Shown here: piece by piece, positions 35,338-47,021 of the stretch | Position numbering within the stretch: the first letter of the stretch is position 1 | Layout: every line of letters begins with the position of its first letter | From: Zanthoxylum bungeanum | Taxonomy: Eukaryota; Streptophyta; Magnoliopsida; Sapindales; Rutaceae | DNA: 64,000 nucleotides | Direction of reading: 5' to 3' | Assembly (NCBI GenBank): GCA_019454045.1 | Contig: SKCR01023322.1 | Span: forward strand, 1 to 64,000 | Position numbers and translations under genes: made by a program | Notes under the pieces: model-generated | Seen by the model: the letters and a program-made list of their open reading frames with translations, nothing else | The model's database searches: none | What the model was told of the DNA's origin: nothing

Positions 35338-37259
35338 TGTTAATCTCTAAGACATGCCACAAGATCCTAAACATGATTTTATGTGTGAAAATTACAAGAA
35401 AAATGGCGGAATCATTTACTATGTAATTTGGAGAAATTTCAATTTTTCTTTTGGATGAAGCTCCAAGCATGTTGTTTTGTTCATTGGGTGAGTTTCCCTA
35501 TCACCTTATTTGACTCCTCCAAGTGCTAGCTTAGTTGAAATTTTGAAGCAAAATTTCATTCCAAAATGAGAGAGAGAAAGAGAAGAATAGAGTGAATAGT
35601 GTGTTGTTTCCAAAAACTTGGTAGTTGTGTGTTAAAGACAATTAATAAATAAAGCCAACTACTTCCATCAATATTAGACATTTGATGTAAGTCATGTGGT
35701 CCCACCACACTTTAAATTCAAATTTTGAGTTGGCTTATACAACACACAACTTTACCTGGGTCCACCAAAGTCAAAGATATTTTGTTTTCCCAAAACACAA
35801 AAAGACAAACGCTAAGTCACGGGCAATTTTATCGGGTTCGTTTAATTCCAATTAAACGAATTTTCCGTCGCGTCATAATTAAATCCAATTTAATTAAATA
35901 ATTATGCCTCGTAAAAATATTACGATAGTCGCTTTCAAATTAATTCTAAATTAATTCGTTTGTCCGAATTAAAATCCAATTTTAATTTCGTATTGAAATC
36001 TGATTTCAATTAATATATCCAATATATTATTTTTTCCACAAATAAATAGATTAAATAGAAAAATCTAATTTAACTATTAAATTTATTTTATCGATTAATT
36101 CTAAATTAATCGCGTTCTCTCTTCTATACGAATTTAATCCCAGATTAATTCTTGCCTCAATTAATCCCAGATTAATTTTCTATCTCATAAATAATCCCAG
36201 ATTAATTTATCTGAGTCAAATGTCATTGGTGAATCTTTGGGAAGCGACCCAAGAGATTTCTGGATATGTTGGCAGTAAATACGGTTATCAGAATATCCAA
36301 ACACATGCGTACCACGTACCATGTTCTCACCGATTTACAAGACATGGTTGGCTTTTAGAAAAGCACCGTGCCTACCCAATTCTCCAGAAATATTCACCGA
36401 GGATTATCATTTGTATCAGACATAGTAATAGTAATATTATGTAATACGTAATACGATCCAGTATCATATGTCACATGCTAGGCCTAGGGCTGGCTCTGTG
36501 TCTGCCCCGTACGAAGCATATATTGGATTCCGAGTAACTAATCTCTATAATCGGGAAGTCATGACCTAGTCATACTATCCCGATAGCTGCAGCTTTTAAG
36601 AGTACTAGTTCTGTACCCTGTGTGACCATCATCTCTATATGACTAAAGTGATACTCTCATATTGACATCACATCCAATACACTATGATTCTCAGTAAACC
36701 CAATACAGGTGTACACGGAACCTGTTAAAGTTCCAGACGATCAATACTAAAGTAAACTGATTGTCTCAAGTAATAGCGACGTAAATCTCAGGTTAAAGAT
36801 CACATACATCTACCCTGATTCGGATTCCCATAGACACATAGTCATACTACCAATGGGATTCCGAGTGGGTCTATCTAGAGCAAACTTTTCCCAGTCTAAC
36901 GGCTAACAGAACCTCTTATTACACTTGCATAAGTATCCAATACCTAAATATATGAGAACTATGTTGTTAAGCTTTCATAACGCGCACAAGTGTAATACTA
37001 GTCTATTTTGCATTATCAATGGCCAGTCTCAATAATACTTCGACTATGGATATTTAATGATTAAACCGTTCGTGGATTAATATTGTCTCATATCTTATTA
37101 ATCTGATTTAACCATATGGACTTTTATCATTAATATATATCCAAGTAATCTAATTACAATAATGATAAAATAGAATTTTCTTTTGTCACATAGTTAATTT
37201 GTACAAAAACACAATGTTATTTACAAATAGTGATGCTATGGGGTCATAATTGTCCAACA
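35338..37259 (-). repeat. Copia-A LTR3 (5' LTR of E2)
   Basis: 1922 bp. Plus-strand start TGTTAATCTCTAAG, end AATTGTCCAACA, followed by TSD GTCCA at 37260-37264. The primer site for E2 lies at 35323-35336. Confidence 0.9.
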
Positions 37260-37264
37260 GTCCA

Positions 37265-37841
37265 TACATGAGAAAGAACGAAAACACATTGAGAAGGAGA
37301 ATGAACAATTTGCCTCGCATTCCAAAAAGGGTAGACGTCGTGTCTCATTCGAACCAGGTGATTGGGTTTGGGTGCACATGCGAAAGGAGTGATTCCCTAA
37401 GCAACAACTGTCTAAACTCCAACCCAGAGGTGATGGCCCATTTCAGATTCTTGAAAAATAAATGACAATGCCTACAAAGTGGATTTTCCAGGTGATTATA
37501 ATGTTTTTGCGTCATTTAATATTTCTGACCTTTCTTTGTTTGATGCAGATTCGAGATCGAATCCTTTCGAGAAGATGGGGAATGATGAGGCCCAGGATGT
37601 AGCCCATGATGGACACGGACTGACCACCACCATACATGTTTCAGAAGGTCCAATCACGAGGTCTCAAGCTAATAAGATCCGGGAAGCAATGCATGGATTC
37701 ATACAGAAGATTATATTTGATTATTCCTACCCCTCTACTACATTGAGTATGGGCTTGAAGCTGGATGAACCCATGATGGTGAACTTTATTCAGGCCGTGG
37801 AGCAACGAGATACTTCAGCCTATTTTATTATAGTTATTTGA
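37265..37841 (+). pseudogene. Gypsy-A integrase C-terminal tail, broken
   Basis: Third block of Gypsy-A. HEKERKHIEKENEQF continues directly from 18775. Then come SFEPGDWVWVHMRKE, LQPRGDGPFQILEK and a stop. The frame 37479-37841 follows (YNVFASFNISDLSLFD, GPITRSQANKIREAM, MGLKLDEPMM). These are the expected integrase C-terminal and post-integrase segments. No chromodomain signature was recognised. The terminal stop lies 7 bp before the 3' LTR. Confidence 0.9.
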
Positions 37842-37848
37842 TAAGGCT

Positions 37849-38318
37849 TGATATTTATTTTAATTCGGCCCTTTATTTATTTTTGAGCGTATTACTTTAG
37901 ATTATTATTTTATGTTTGGGAATTAGGTTAAGCGTGCAAGGGTTTGCACGTGAGGATAGCTTAGGTTAGTTTTAAAATACACGCTTGTTGGTGTGTGGGT
38001 AGTTTCGTCTTTTATCTTTTTTTGGGTTAGGATTTTTGGATAAAGCCTCCTTATAAAAGGCTAACTTTTGTTCAGTTTTAATCAACTCATCTTCAATAAA
38101 ATTATATCAATTTCATGAACTTTGAGAAACTCTCAATTTGTTCTCACTAGTTTTTGCTTATCAAATGTCTGCTAATCCTTTGTGGCGCCCCATTAGCATT
38201 CTAGGTTTTTGTTGCCTGTTCTTCAGAGGTTTAGAGTTTTTATCCAAACTGTCTTGGCTTTCTTGGAATGATTTGAGTCTTGTGTGGGTTTGCTTGGCTT
38301 GTTCCAGGCAAGTTCTCA
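37849..38318 (+). repeat. Gypsy-A 3' LTR
   Basis: 470 bp matching the 5' LTR at 7774-8244. It starts TGATATTTAT and ends AAGTTCTCA. The adjoining sequence from 38319 is a different LTR fragment, so no TSD could be read. Confidence 0.85.
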
Positions 38319-39303
38319 TCACTCTAATTATGAGATACTCTTGAAGGGTCAATCTCTATGTAATGACTATATCGATGGACATTCGATGTAATTTGACTTA
38401 TATAATATATCTATAGAGACAAGAGTACAACTTTAGGTTTTTAGTGAAATAACCTAAACTTAACAATTTGGAATATTTAATTAAAAAGTTTAATTAATAT
38501 TCCTGAATTATTGGACCTCGGAACTATAGGTTCATTTGGTTCTCGTGCTAGCTCGATATATTATAGCAAATTAGATATAATTGGATTATAAACTCACATA
38601 TATTATTAATATGATTAATAATATATATGTAACGTTTGGAACTTATATTAATTTTAATATATGATTTTTTATTTCATATAAATGATTATGAGATAATCAT
38701 TTAATTTAAAATATTATATTTATTAAATTATATTTTATATATAATTTAATATGTTCTATTTTGTAAGTGAATGAATTTAAAATGGTGATTTTAAATTCAT
38801 CATTCAAAAATAGAAGTTAAAATTTAAAATGGTGATTATGTATTTATAAAGACAATTAAAAAAATTAATGTTCCCATTTACAAGACCATATGGCTGAATT
38901 TCACTAAGGAGAATGAGATGGTTTTGTGTTATGTTTTGATAACTTAAAATCCTAAGTATAAAAAGAAAAATAGTTTTCTTTTTATTGACACTCTCATTTT
39001 TAAAAAGCTACCCTCAGTTGTCTCTTGGTTTTCTCTCAAGAGTTGTAGAGAAAAAAAAAAACTTTATGTGACAAATTCCAATTTCTAAATTATTTTAGGG
39101 ATTATTGTGTGAGTGAAGCTCACTCTTCCTTTTTTTGGTAGCAAATCATAGCACAGAAGATCGTTTTGATTGCAAAGCAAAATCTTTATTCTTATATTCT
39201 CTTGGACTCACGGCAGTGAGCAGAAATTTTGCTCATTGCTGCCACTGTTACTAGTTATTTATGAATTGTTTGTGTTATGGTTTTGCACATAAAATTTAGG
39301 AAC
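38319..39303 (+). repeat. LTR fragment of a further retrotransposon family
   Basis: It begins inside the LTR (CTCTAATTATGAGATACT). For about 250 bp it is the inverted counterpart of 40640-40885, sharing TTTAGGTTTTTAGTGRAATA and TTAATTAATATT.CTG. It runs through AT-rich DNA to a probable end near 39303 (TTTAGGAACA). No coding sequence. Confidence 0.55.
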
Positions 39304-40138
39304 ACAAATGAGTGTCTTGTGGACTATATGGGACCGTTTTGGAGTTATTATTTTGTCCAAAATAGTGGCAGAAAAATCAGTACACAATAGCTACCAAAAC
39401 AGGGAGCTGTGCACGCGTGTAAGGAGATTTCAGTGTCCAAAACAGTGTATTTTTTTGGTTGCTATTTCATCAATCACTCATTCACATTCATCATTATGCA
39501 TTAAAAAACATAAGCAAACATAAGGAAATAGGGTTGGACAGTTTCAGCCATAAGGAGAGAAAAGTAGAAAAATTTTCAAGATCGATCCCGGTGACTAACA
39601 CGCTTCCACTGCACGGGAAATCTTTTCCTACATCAACTTGTTTCATCAATCACCCATTCACATTCATCAATATGCACCCAACTCTCTTTCATTTCACTCA
39701 AACTCACAAGATTACACTAAGATCACAAGATGCAAACAAGCACATTCACGCAAATGTTAAGGTGAATGATGTCAATTCTGATTTTGCAAAGGTGGTATAA
39801 ACAATACCTCTAAAAACAATACCTAATTGCATACATTCAACAAGTTCAACACAAGATATGCCAAAGATTCACACTTGGCCAAATCTGACCCATATTTTTT
39901 GTTTACACAAATAACTTACTAACAATGTTAATCAATACCTAACAACATATAATTAATAACTAAACACTTTATTCAAACAAATAACACAAAAATCCTAAAT
40001 TTGACCTAAAGGGTCAAAACTAAACATGATGAAATATGCATGATCAATCAAAACCATTTAAAGACATAATGTTATCCATTTTATATTTATCACAAATCAA
40101 CAATAAACAACAAGAAAATTATAGGAGTTGATTCCTCA
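39304..40138. other. Unassigned spacer with a diverged short duplication
   Basis: No gene supported. TTTCATCAATCAC.CATTCA occurs at 39465 and 39641 (period 176 bp). The rest is AT-rich with no recognised domain. Confidence 0.5.
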
Positions 40139-41704
40139 TGTAGCGGAAGCGACTTTAGGCACATGGTCGACCTTGAAAAAAATTTCTCTCTCATTTTTAC
40201 AATGGCAAAAACAAACAGCTCCAAATTTTATTTAATTATTTACAAAAATCTGCCATTGATTCCAGATCAAATTACATGTGATGACACGGTGTCTTTTAAT
40301 CTCCCAAGCGCATGATATAAATTACAAAAATTAAATATGATATCAACTATCATTTAATTTGAAATTAAAATTTAAAATGTAATTTATATCATGATATAAA
40401 TTACATATTTGATTTTGAATCAAATCAAATTTAATTCAAAATTCAAATATTATATTAAATGATTATATAATAATAATTAATATAAAACTATATATTAGAC
40501 ATTTTAATATATAGTTACAAAGTGTGACATTATATAATTATTATTCTAATTAATAATTATGATATTAAATAATTCTCAATTATTTAATATTTTTCAAGTG
40601 GGTTCATAACTGGACTATCCAATTATTCCATGCATCTCTATAGTGTAACAAGCTAACACATGGACCAAATGGACCTACAATTCCGAGCTCCAATAATCCA
40701 GAAATATTAATTAAAACTCTTTAATTAAATATTCTGAATTAATAACTTTAGGTTATTCCACTAAAAACCTAAAATTGCACTCTAGTTGCTGCATATATAT
40801 TTTATACAGAAACTCATCGGTGTACACTGATATAATCACTGCATACATATTGACCTTCCACAAGTATCTCATAATTAGAGCCGGGTCATAATGTCCATTA
40901 TACTCCTCAAATTATTTTGTGCCATAAGTACCATTGATTCTCTAATGAACCATTTATTCATAACTATTATGAATATTAATCTTTCTATACGTAATAGAAA
41001 GACTTGAGCATTCTAACCGTTCAAGTACCGAATCAACCCTTAAGGAAGATACTCATCAACTTCTCGCAAGAATGAGTTGATTCCATATCTATATAAAACG
41101 TCATCAACAACACACCAAACGATTTCCCTAAAGTACGTAGCTATTGGTTGAGATTTCTTCACCAACCTCACCTTTGTAAATCAAAGAACATAGCCTGTCA
41201 TGCAGGAGTTCATAGTACACTCAGGATTCAGATCAACATATATATGATCTATCTATTAGACAAATATGAATTTCTTTGATTAACAGATATTAAAATAAAT
41301 TCATTTTTGTCTCCGTCCAATCCTATATGATCTCATCATATAAGGTTCCTTCATTCCCATGTCATCACATGAATGAACCCGGATCAAAGTCTTCATACAA
41401 TATGGAATGGACCGTACTTGTAGATAAACCACAAACACAGTGTCCATCTTTGTTTGGTCTCTACAGACTATTTAAGATTACTAATTCCATACTCAAATCC
41501 TCTTATGTATATCACTTATACACTAAACATTAAAGTATATTTAGTATCTAAGGGCATAGAAGATAATTTATAATATGGGACTTTAACGTCAACACTTTGA
41601 TAAATGAATAATTTCATTGTTTATTACTTAAAATAAAATTTCATTTACATATTATATTATGCTCTAGGGCATATATCCTAATAAAAAACACAATATTTCA
41701 ACAA
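40139..41704 (-). repeat. LTR (solo-like) of the same family as 38319-39303
   Basis: Minus strand start TGTTGAAATATTGTG at 41704, followed by TTAGGATATATGCCCTAGAG, a phrase common at the start of long plant Copia LTRs. The minus-strand end is GCTTCCGCTACA at 40139. The flanking 5-mers (CCTCA and ATGGC) do not match, so it is either the remaining LTR of a truncated element or has lost its TSD. No ORF. Confidence 0.55.
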
Positions 41705-41816
41705 TGGCCGAAATGGGTGAGTCAAATACCCATGGCCGAAATCAATAATTAATGAAAACTAAATGACTCAATGAACAACAACATAAATGATGGGAAATTA
41801 GACCTTAGAATCATGA

Positions 41817-41829
41817 GCTCATGATACCA
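41817..41829 (-). other. Primer-site-like sequence of an unassigned minus-strand element
   Basis: Minus strand TGGTATCATGAGC, close to the tRNA-iMet complement, 2 bp from a TGATAATGAA that could be an LTR end (41832). The supposed LTR at 41832-42850 has no second copy here, so this is tentative. Confidence 0.4.
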
Positions 41830-41831
41830 AA

Positions 41832-42879
41832 TGATAATGAACCCACTTAATTATGTTAAACCAAGCAAACCCCTAGTTTTGTTACAAGCTCTAAGAACAT
41901 TGAACAATGATTTGTTGGAATAAATTTCTTCTAAGATTAGACCCTAAACCCACTAAGAACAATTAAGAATTAAGACAAAATTCACTCTCATATACATTTG
42001 GTCTTAAATGCCAATGACTATTCTTTATTTAAAATTATGTATTGTATGAAAATCACAAGCTAAAGACACCTTTAAATAGGCCATTGTAAAATCCAAAGTT
42101 AACTTCAATAAAGAAAATTAATTAAACTAAAATACTTAAAAGAAATCTTAATCGAAATAATAAAACTAAATCCTCAGATAAATATAACTTAAATTTTTCA
42201 TGCATGAACTTTTAAAATAATATTAGAGTTTAGCCCAACATGTAAACATAACATAAAATTAAAACATATAACCTAAAAACTATAAGGATAATTACAACAT
42301 CGTTTGTGACCAAGAAGAAATCTGAATTTATCTTTGACATAAACTAAAAAGTTATAGAGCTTTGAGTCCTTTTTCCAGCGCAACTTGAATCACTAAACTC
42401 GGACATTAGATGAGAAAGTTACAGCCAAAATACGAAGACTATGCAAATCCCGCCAAGACTAACTTAACCCATTGAGCCACACATCCAACCACTTACTTAA
42501 GCCCTAAACTAACATAAAACAATGACTCAACATTGGACTTGTACTAATAACTTAATATTTCAGCCCATGTTACATTAACACATGAATAGACTAACTAACT
42601 TACTGAATAATTTAAGCCCAATGAAAAGTAAGATATTTTGTACAGGCCAAGTACATTAATCTCATGCACACACTTCTTGTCTTGTTGAACCAAGGTTGGT
42701 TTCTCTCCTTTGAAAACTATCTTTCAAGTTGATATTGGAGTCTTCTTGATCTTCATGAATTTAGCTCAAGTATGTTGTAATGGGTCTTTGAATTCTATCC
42801 CGCCATGTTTGTCAAATATTCCACCATGATAGCTATCGGGCCTAATCTAGATCAGATCATGAAAGAAGCCTAAATATCT
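41832..42879. other. Unassigned, possibly an LTR
   Basis: AT-rich with no gene. The primer-like site beside it suggests an LTR in minus orientation. Phrases such as AAAGTTATAGAGCTTTGAGTCC and GTTACAGCCAAAATA are typical of LTR sequence, but borders were not resolved. Confidence 0.35.
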
Positions 42880-44066
42880 TGCTATGGATCTTATAAGAGT
42901 TGAGTTTAGGCAAGTGGCAGGGGAGATTATTGAAAACTTGGGAAAAACTAACATTTCTGATCTTTTTCCTGCATTTGTTTGGCTTGATTTTCAAGGAATT
43001 GAATTGAAAACAAAGAAACTTGTGTTGTGATGTGATAGGATTTTTGAATTAGTAATAACTGAGCAGCAGATGACATGGTAAATCCAATGGGCAGAGCAGC
43101 AAGGACTTTCTGCAGTTCTTGTCGGGTCTTAAGTAGGAAGGAGATGATAAAACTTCATTGTCCATGACTCAGATCTAGGGAAGGCAGAACTATCCGGATC
43201 CGGAAGATCCGGAAAGATCTGGGTGCAGAAAGACTCGAATTTGTAATATATTTTTGTGAATTCAGATCTTGATTTTAAAGATCTATGTGGATCCTGGTCC
43301 AAACCCAGGTTCACATAATTTCGGATTCAGATACTCAGATCCGATTAATTTTAGAGAAAAAAAGAAAATAAATGTTATTTAGGATATTTTATGAAGTTAC
43401 TTGATAATTTTTACATGGATCCGATTAATTTTAATTATATTTTAATGAATTTCAGTTCTTATATATTTTAGTGAATTTCAATTTGTGATAATTTAATATT
43501 TTTCATGATGTTAATTGATAAATTTAATTTTTTTTTATTTTTATACAAGTCTCGGATCCGAATCCGGGTATACCCGGACCCGCACCAGATATACCCGAGT
43601 CTGGATCCGGATAATTTTTCCCAGATCCGGATTTCGCCATCCCTACCAAGATCAAGGGTTTGCTCTTGGTACTTATCTTCCTTTTGCAAAATTTGGTTTC
43701 TTGAATTAGACCTCATAGTTTTATTCGATTAATATTATTAGACTTGAATTGTACTCATTTCTATCGACAGGACACAGTCCTTGTTGAACAGATCCACCAT
43801 CCACTACTTTGGAATGGTCAATGGCAGAAATGATGCAACATCCTGAGATAATGAAAGAAGTCCAAGCAGAATTGGATCAAGTGGAAGGAAATTGGCAGCA
43901 TTGATGAAGAGTCTCATATACCAAAACTGCATTATTTACAGGCAGTAGTAGTAAAAGAAACCTTCAGGTTGCACCTACCTATACCACTCTTGGTATCGCA
44001 CCGCCCTTCCGAATCCTGTACCCCGGGCGGATATACCATCCCGAAAGGGATCAAGTGTCCTGGTTA
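42880..44066 (+). pseudogene. Cytochrome P450 pseudogene (CYP76-like), truncated
   Basis: Two exon-like parts. 42885-43075 encodes FRQVAGEIIENLGKTN, ISDLFPAFVWLDFQGI, then a stop, with DRIFELVITEQQM in another frame. This is the region before the P450 intron. 43771-44063, after an AG splice acceptor (CGACAG), encodes the I-helix part [26 protein letters not shown], then after a frameshift [13 protein letters not shown], the K-helix E-x-x-R (KETFRLH), [17 protein letters not shown] and a stop. The N-terminal anchor and the heme-binding cysteine loop are both missing. P450s of this type are ER-anchored monooxygenases of specialised metabolism, often terpenoid. The assignment to CYP76 is by resemblance. 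The intron region carries a hAT-like insertion. Confidence 0.8.
43176..43645. mobile_element. hAT-like MITE in the P450 pseudogene intron region
   Basis: 470 bp. The left end TAGGGAAGGCAGAA..ATCCGGATC pairs with the inverted right end TAGGGATGGCGAAATCCGGATC. Terminal inverted repeats starting TAGGGATGGC are common in plant hAT elements. The flanking 8-mers CTCAGATC (43168-43175) and CCAAGATC (43646-43653) match at 6 of 8 positions, fitting an aged 8-bp hAT target duplication. GC-rich GGATCCGG/CCCGGGTAT words lie near both ends and AT-rich sequence in the centre. No transposase. Confidence 0.7.
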
Positions 44067-45122
44067 ACTCTTGATCCCTGTCGATTTCTTTCATGTAGAC
44101 TCTTTTATGTTATGTTTATACCATTCTCATTCGACGTTGCGCCTGACATCCTCGAATAATAATAAAAAAAATAAATATTATATACCTTTGATATAGAGTT
44201 TAATATGTTTATAAGTTATTTTATATTTTCAGTGCAATACTTATGAACTAGTTTATACTTTCAATTAATACTTTCAATTAAAAGTGCATTAATATTTTGG
44301 AGGTGAGATTTCTCATCCCAAATCAAACCTTCTAAGTAAATAAACTAAAGTTAGTTTGTAAATGTCACCTAAATAAACATATATGTAAATCTAAAAACTA
44401 TATATATATTTTTATCAATTGCTCATGAACAAAAACGTTATGATCTGAGGGGAAAAAACAGAGCAAGTTAACTTCAAAATACAAATTAAATTCGTATTGA
44501 GAAACAATACAAACATGGATTTAATAAATTTATCTAAACAAAAATCTCTCAGTTTTTTTTTTTTATTTTAATTGATGCCGGACTAACTTACACGTACTTC
44601 AACTAATCCTAGAAACTTATGCCGGTGCCGAAATCTCTCAATTCTTCAACACAAAATACAGAAACATGATAAAACAAGAAAATGAGAACATGTTTTACGA
44701 ATTTTAACTTAACAAATACTTCGCAAAAGATTTTTACATAAAATCATATACCTCAACTATAGCTTCTGCTTTCGCTTCATTCCTGTTCCTCGTCAAGAAA
44801 TTTGGCAAACTTCAAAGTAGCAGATCCCACAACTAATAATAGAAAGAAGCCAAAATCAAATAAGTTAGTTGAGTAAAAGATTAAAAAATATTAAATAAAT
44901 TAAATGTTAATTAATTTTATACATGTATTGTGAGCACATATCCAAATTTGACTACAAATCAAAGCCTCCAAAATTATTGGGTGAATGAAGTCATGCGGTA
45001 TGGCTTACAAGTTGGCACTCGTGCTGAAAGAAAATTCAGAAATGGGATTCAAAAAATATCTCTAACAATTCATGACAATACAAGATACTTATGGCATTTC
45101 ACTCTTGTGGGGGAACTTATAG
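44067..45122. other. Unassigned
   Basis: No recognised gene. A 66-codon open frame at 44930-45130 (plus) has no family I can name, and nothing supports its expression. The rest is AT-rich. Confidence 0.5.
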
Positions 45123-45206
45123 TGTTATAAAAAAAGAATTCAACATGTATCATAATAAATCCAAATCAGAAACAAACATCATACAATATTTGAATCATAA
45201 ACCCTA
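45123..45206 (-). repeat. Copia-C 3' LTR, distal piece
   Basis: Joining this piece to 52003-52474 removes Copia-B and gives a candidate LTR of about 556 bp. The minus-strand end would be TTTTATAACA at 45123. Tentative, because the matching 5' LTR is not visible. Confidence 0.4.
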
Positions 45207-46220
45207 TATTACAACTTATTTGTTTACTGTGTTCTTACAACGGACTTTGAACAGACAGTAAACTGAACACAAAAGTACAATTAACAAAAGTGATACAGTA
45301 ATCAACAATACAAATAAAATAGAAGACAATTGCAGGCAGTGAGTTGAGAATAAGGCACGGATCAGCAACAGGCAGAATTCCGAGGCTTGTTGATGTGGCA
45401 ACAATCTCCTTAAAACAAATTCGTCCCCTACCGATCGGTGCAGTAGAGCGCGAGACGTCTGTTTCCCAGGATGCAACGGAAAAATAGACGAAATTGGGGA
45501 CCACCAAGTCCGACTTCAACGAACAACTGAAGTGCTTGAACTCTCTCAAAAGATTTTCGTATAACAATTTTCTCTTGTGTGTAATGTCTGTAATTCTAAA
45601 AAACGAAAACACTACTATATTAAAAGAAAATAACATGCCAATTAAGTTTCATCAATGAGAGGCTTTACACTTGTTGTAACCATCAAGTTGATTAATGTCA
45701 TTAATCTCAAATTGTAACCACAAAGTTGATTAATTGTCATTGATTCAACTGTTATGGAACATAAAAAGGCTTGGAAAAAATAAAGAGACATCCAAAAATT
45801 GGCTGGGCCAGGCCCGCTCAATTTGGTCCGGCATTCGTGTACGCAGGACACGCGGGTGCACACGAGCCAAGCTTGATTCGGATTTGATTTGCACCCCCCC
45901 CCCCCCCGCGCACGTAGAGAGAGCCTCTATCCTTATAACTCTTACCCATCTACATATGAGCAATCATATATAAGCATAATATTCACTCTATAGCTTTCCC
46001 ATATGGGACAAGCTTACTTTTCTTTATTTTCCAACACCAATGGGTGAACTTTGAGCAACAATTTCTCATTCACCCAAGCACCATTTTAAGCATATGAATA
46101 TACCATTTCGAAGTACTCACGGAGGAGTATCCGAATCATTCAATAACAACCACTAACACGAAGTGGACCATGCTTAAAATTGAGCCTCAAAATGCTTACT
46201 CATAAGCATTTTTTCCAACA
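45207..46220 (-). repeat. Copia-B 3' LTR
   Basis: 1014 bp. Minus-strand start TGTTGGAAAAAATGC, end AAGTTGTAATA. It contains a 14-C run at 45894-45907 and is followed by a polypurine tract (minus GTGGGGGAT, 46221-46229). Confidence 0.9.
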
Positions 46221-46829
46221 ATCCCCCACATGAATGAAATTGGCGAAAAACGTCGAATAAAATTATTTTATAAAACATTTTATTTTGACCTAGAAGAGTT
46301 CAACGGTTCAACACCTGCATAAGATAGGTAGGCCTCAGCCTTTGAACCTTCCCTTGTGAAAATATATCTCATTTACTGGCTGACAGTGGACGCGATGTCA
46401 TTGAACTGTACTGCCGTTCATGTAAATGGAGAATATATATCACACAGATATTTAACCTAACACATCTGAGTTCTCATTATTATGTTCATTTTGGCCATGA
46501 ACATCAACCTGGTTCTGCAAGAGTTTCTAAGAATTGAGCCCCATACAATTCCCTTTGAAGCGGCCCCACTTCTCTCTCACATAGGTGATTTCTTATTTAA
46601 GAGCATCTCGTAATACTCTGCTCGGATTCCCGACGCATAAGAATCATTAAAAGCCTTTGCTTAACCTCAATCCATACGAGCATCACTATTTCATTTCACC
46701 ATAGGAATGGACTAGAGGGTAAACCCCCCACAGTGAACCAATTATGTCTTTTACGAGTAGGTTGTCCCATTGAACCTAGATCTTGGGATCTCCAGTCAAC
46801 AAGGTTGGGTTGTCCTTCGTAATAAACAT

Positions 46830-46980
46830 TTATCTAATGGGCTTTAGTCCCATTCCCCTCGATGATTTCACAACCAACTCTCTATTTAACCCTTTGGTTA
46901 GCGGATCCGCAATGTTATCCTTTGACTTTACATAGTCAATCGAAATAACTCCAGTAGAGAGTAACTGTCTAACGGTATTG

Positions 46981-47021
<41 letters not shown>

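Larger units (their letters stand above)
18776..37259 (-). mobile_element. Copia-A tandem array: three LTRs, two internal regions
   Basis: An 18,484-bp minus-strand unit with the order LTR1 18776-20706, internal E1 20707-27049, LTR2 27050-28962, internal E2 28963-35337, LTR3 35338-37259. Each internal region has a polypurine tract (CCAAGTGGGAGAT) next to its 3' LTR and a tRNA-iMet-type primer site next to its 5' LTR, so the middle LTR serves both. A single 5-bp TSD flanks the whole array. E1 and E2 share a 46-bp duplication in RNase H and a 91-bp duplication in the leader. LTR2 and LTR3 share several variants that LTR1 lacks. Confidence 0.9.

Noticed and set aside
18776..37259. Segmental duplication as an explanation for the repeated 8-kb units
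   Set aside because: The repeat borders coincide exactly with LTR ends, primer sites and polypurine tracts, and a single TSD flanks the whole. Shared-LTR recombination explains this better than a random duplication.
44930..45130. 66-codon open frame (plus)
   Set aside because: No recognisable family, no flanking exon or regulatory support, and it overlaps the likely end of an LTR.
45734..45973. 79-codon frame with a proline run, and its counterpart at 51501-51770
   Set aside because: Both lie in the Copia-B LTR and owe their proline runs to the C homopolymer. They are antisense to the element.
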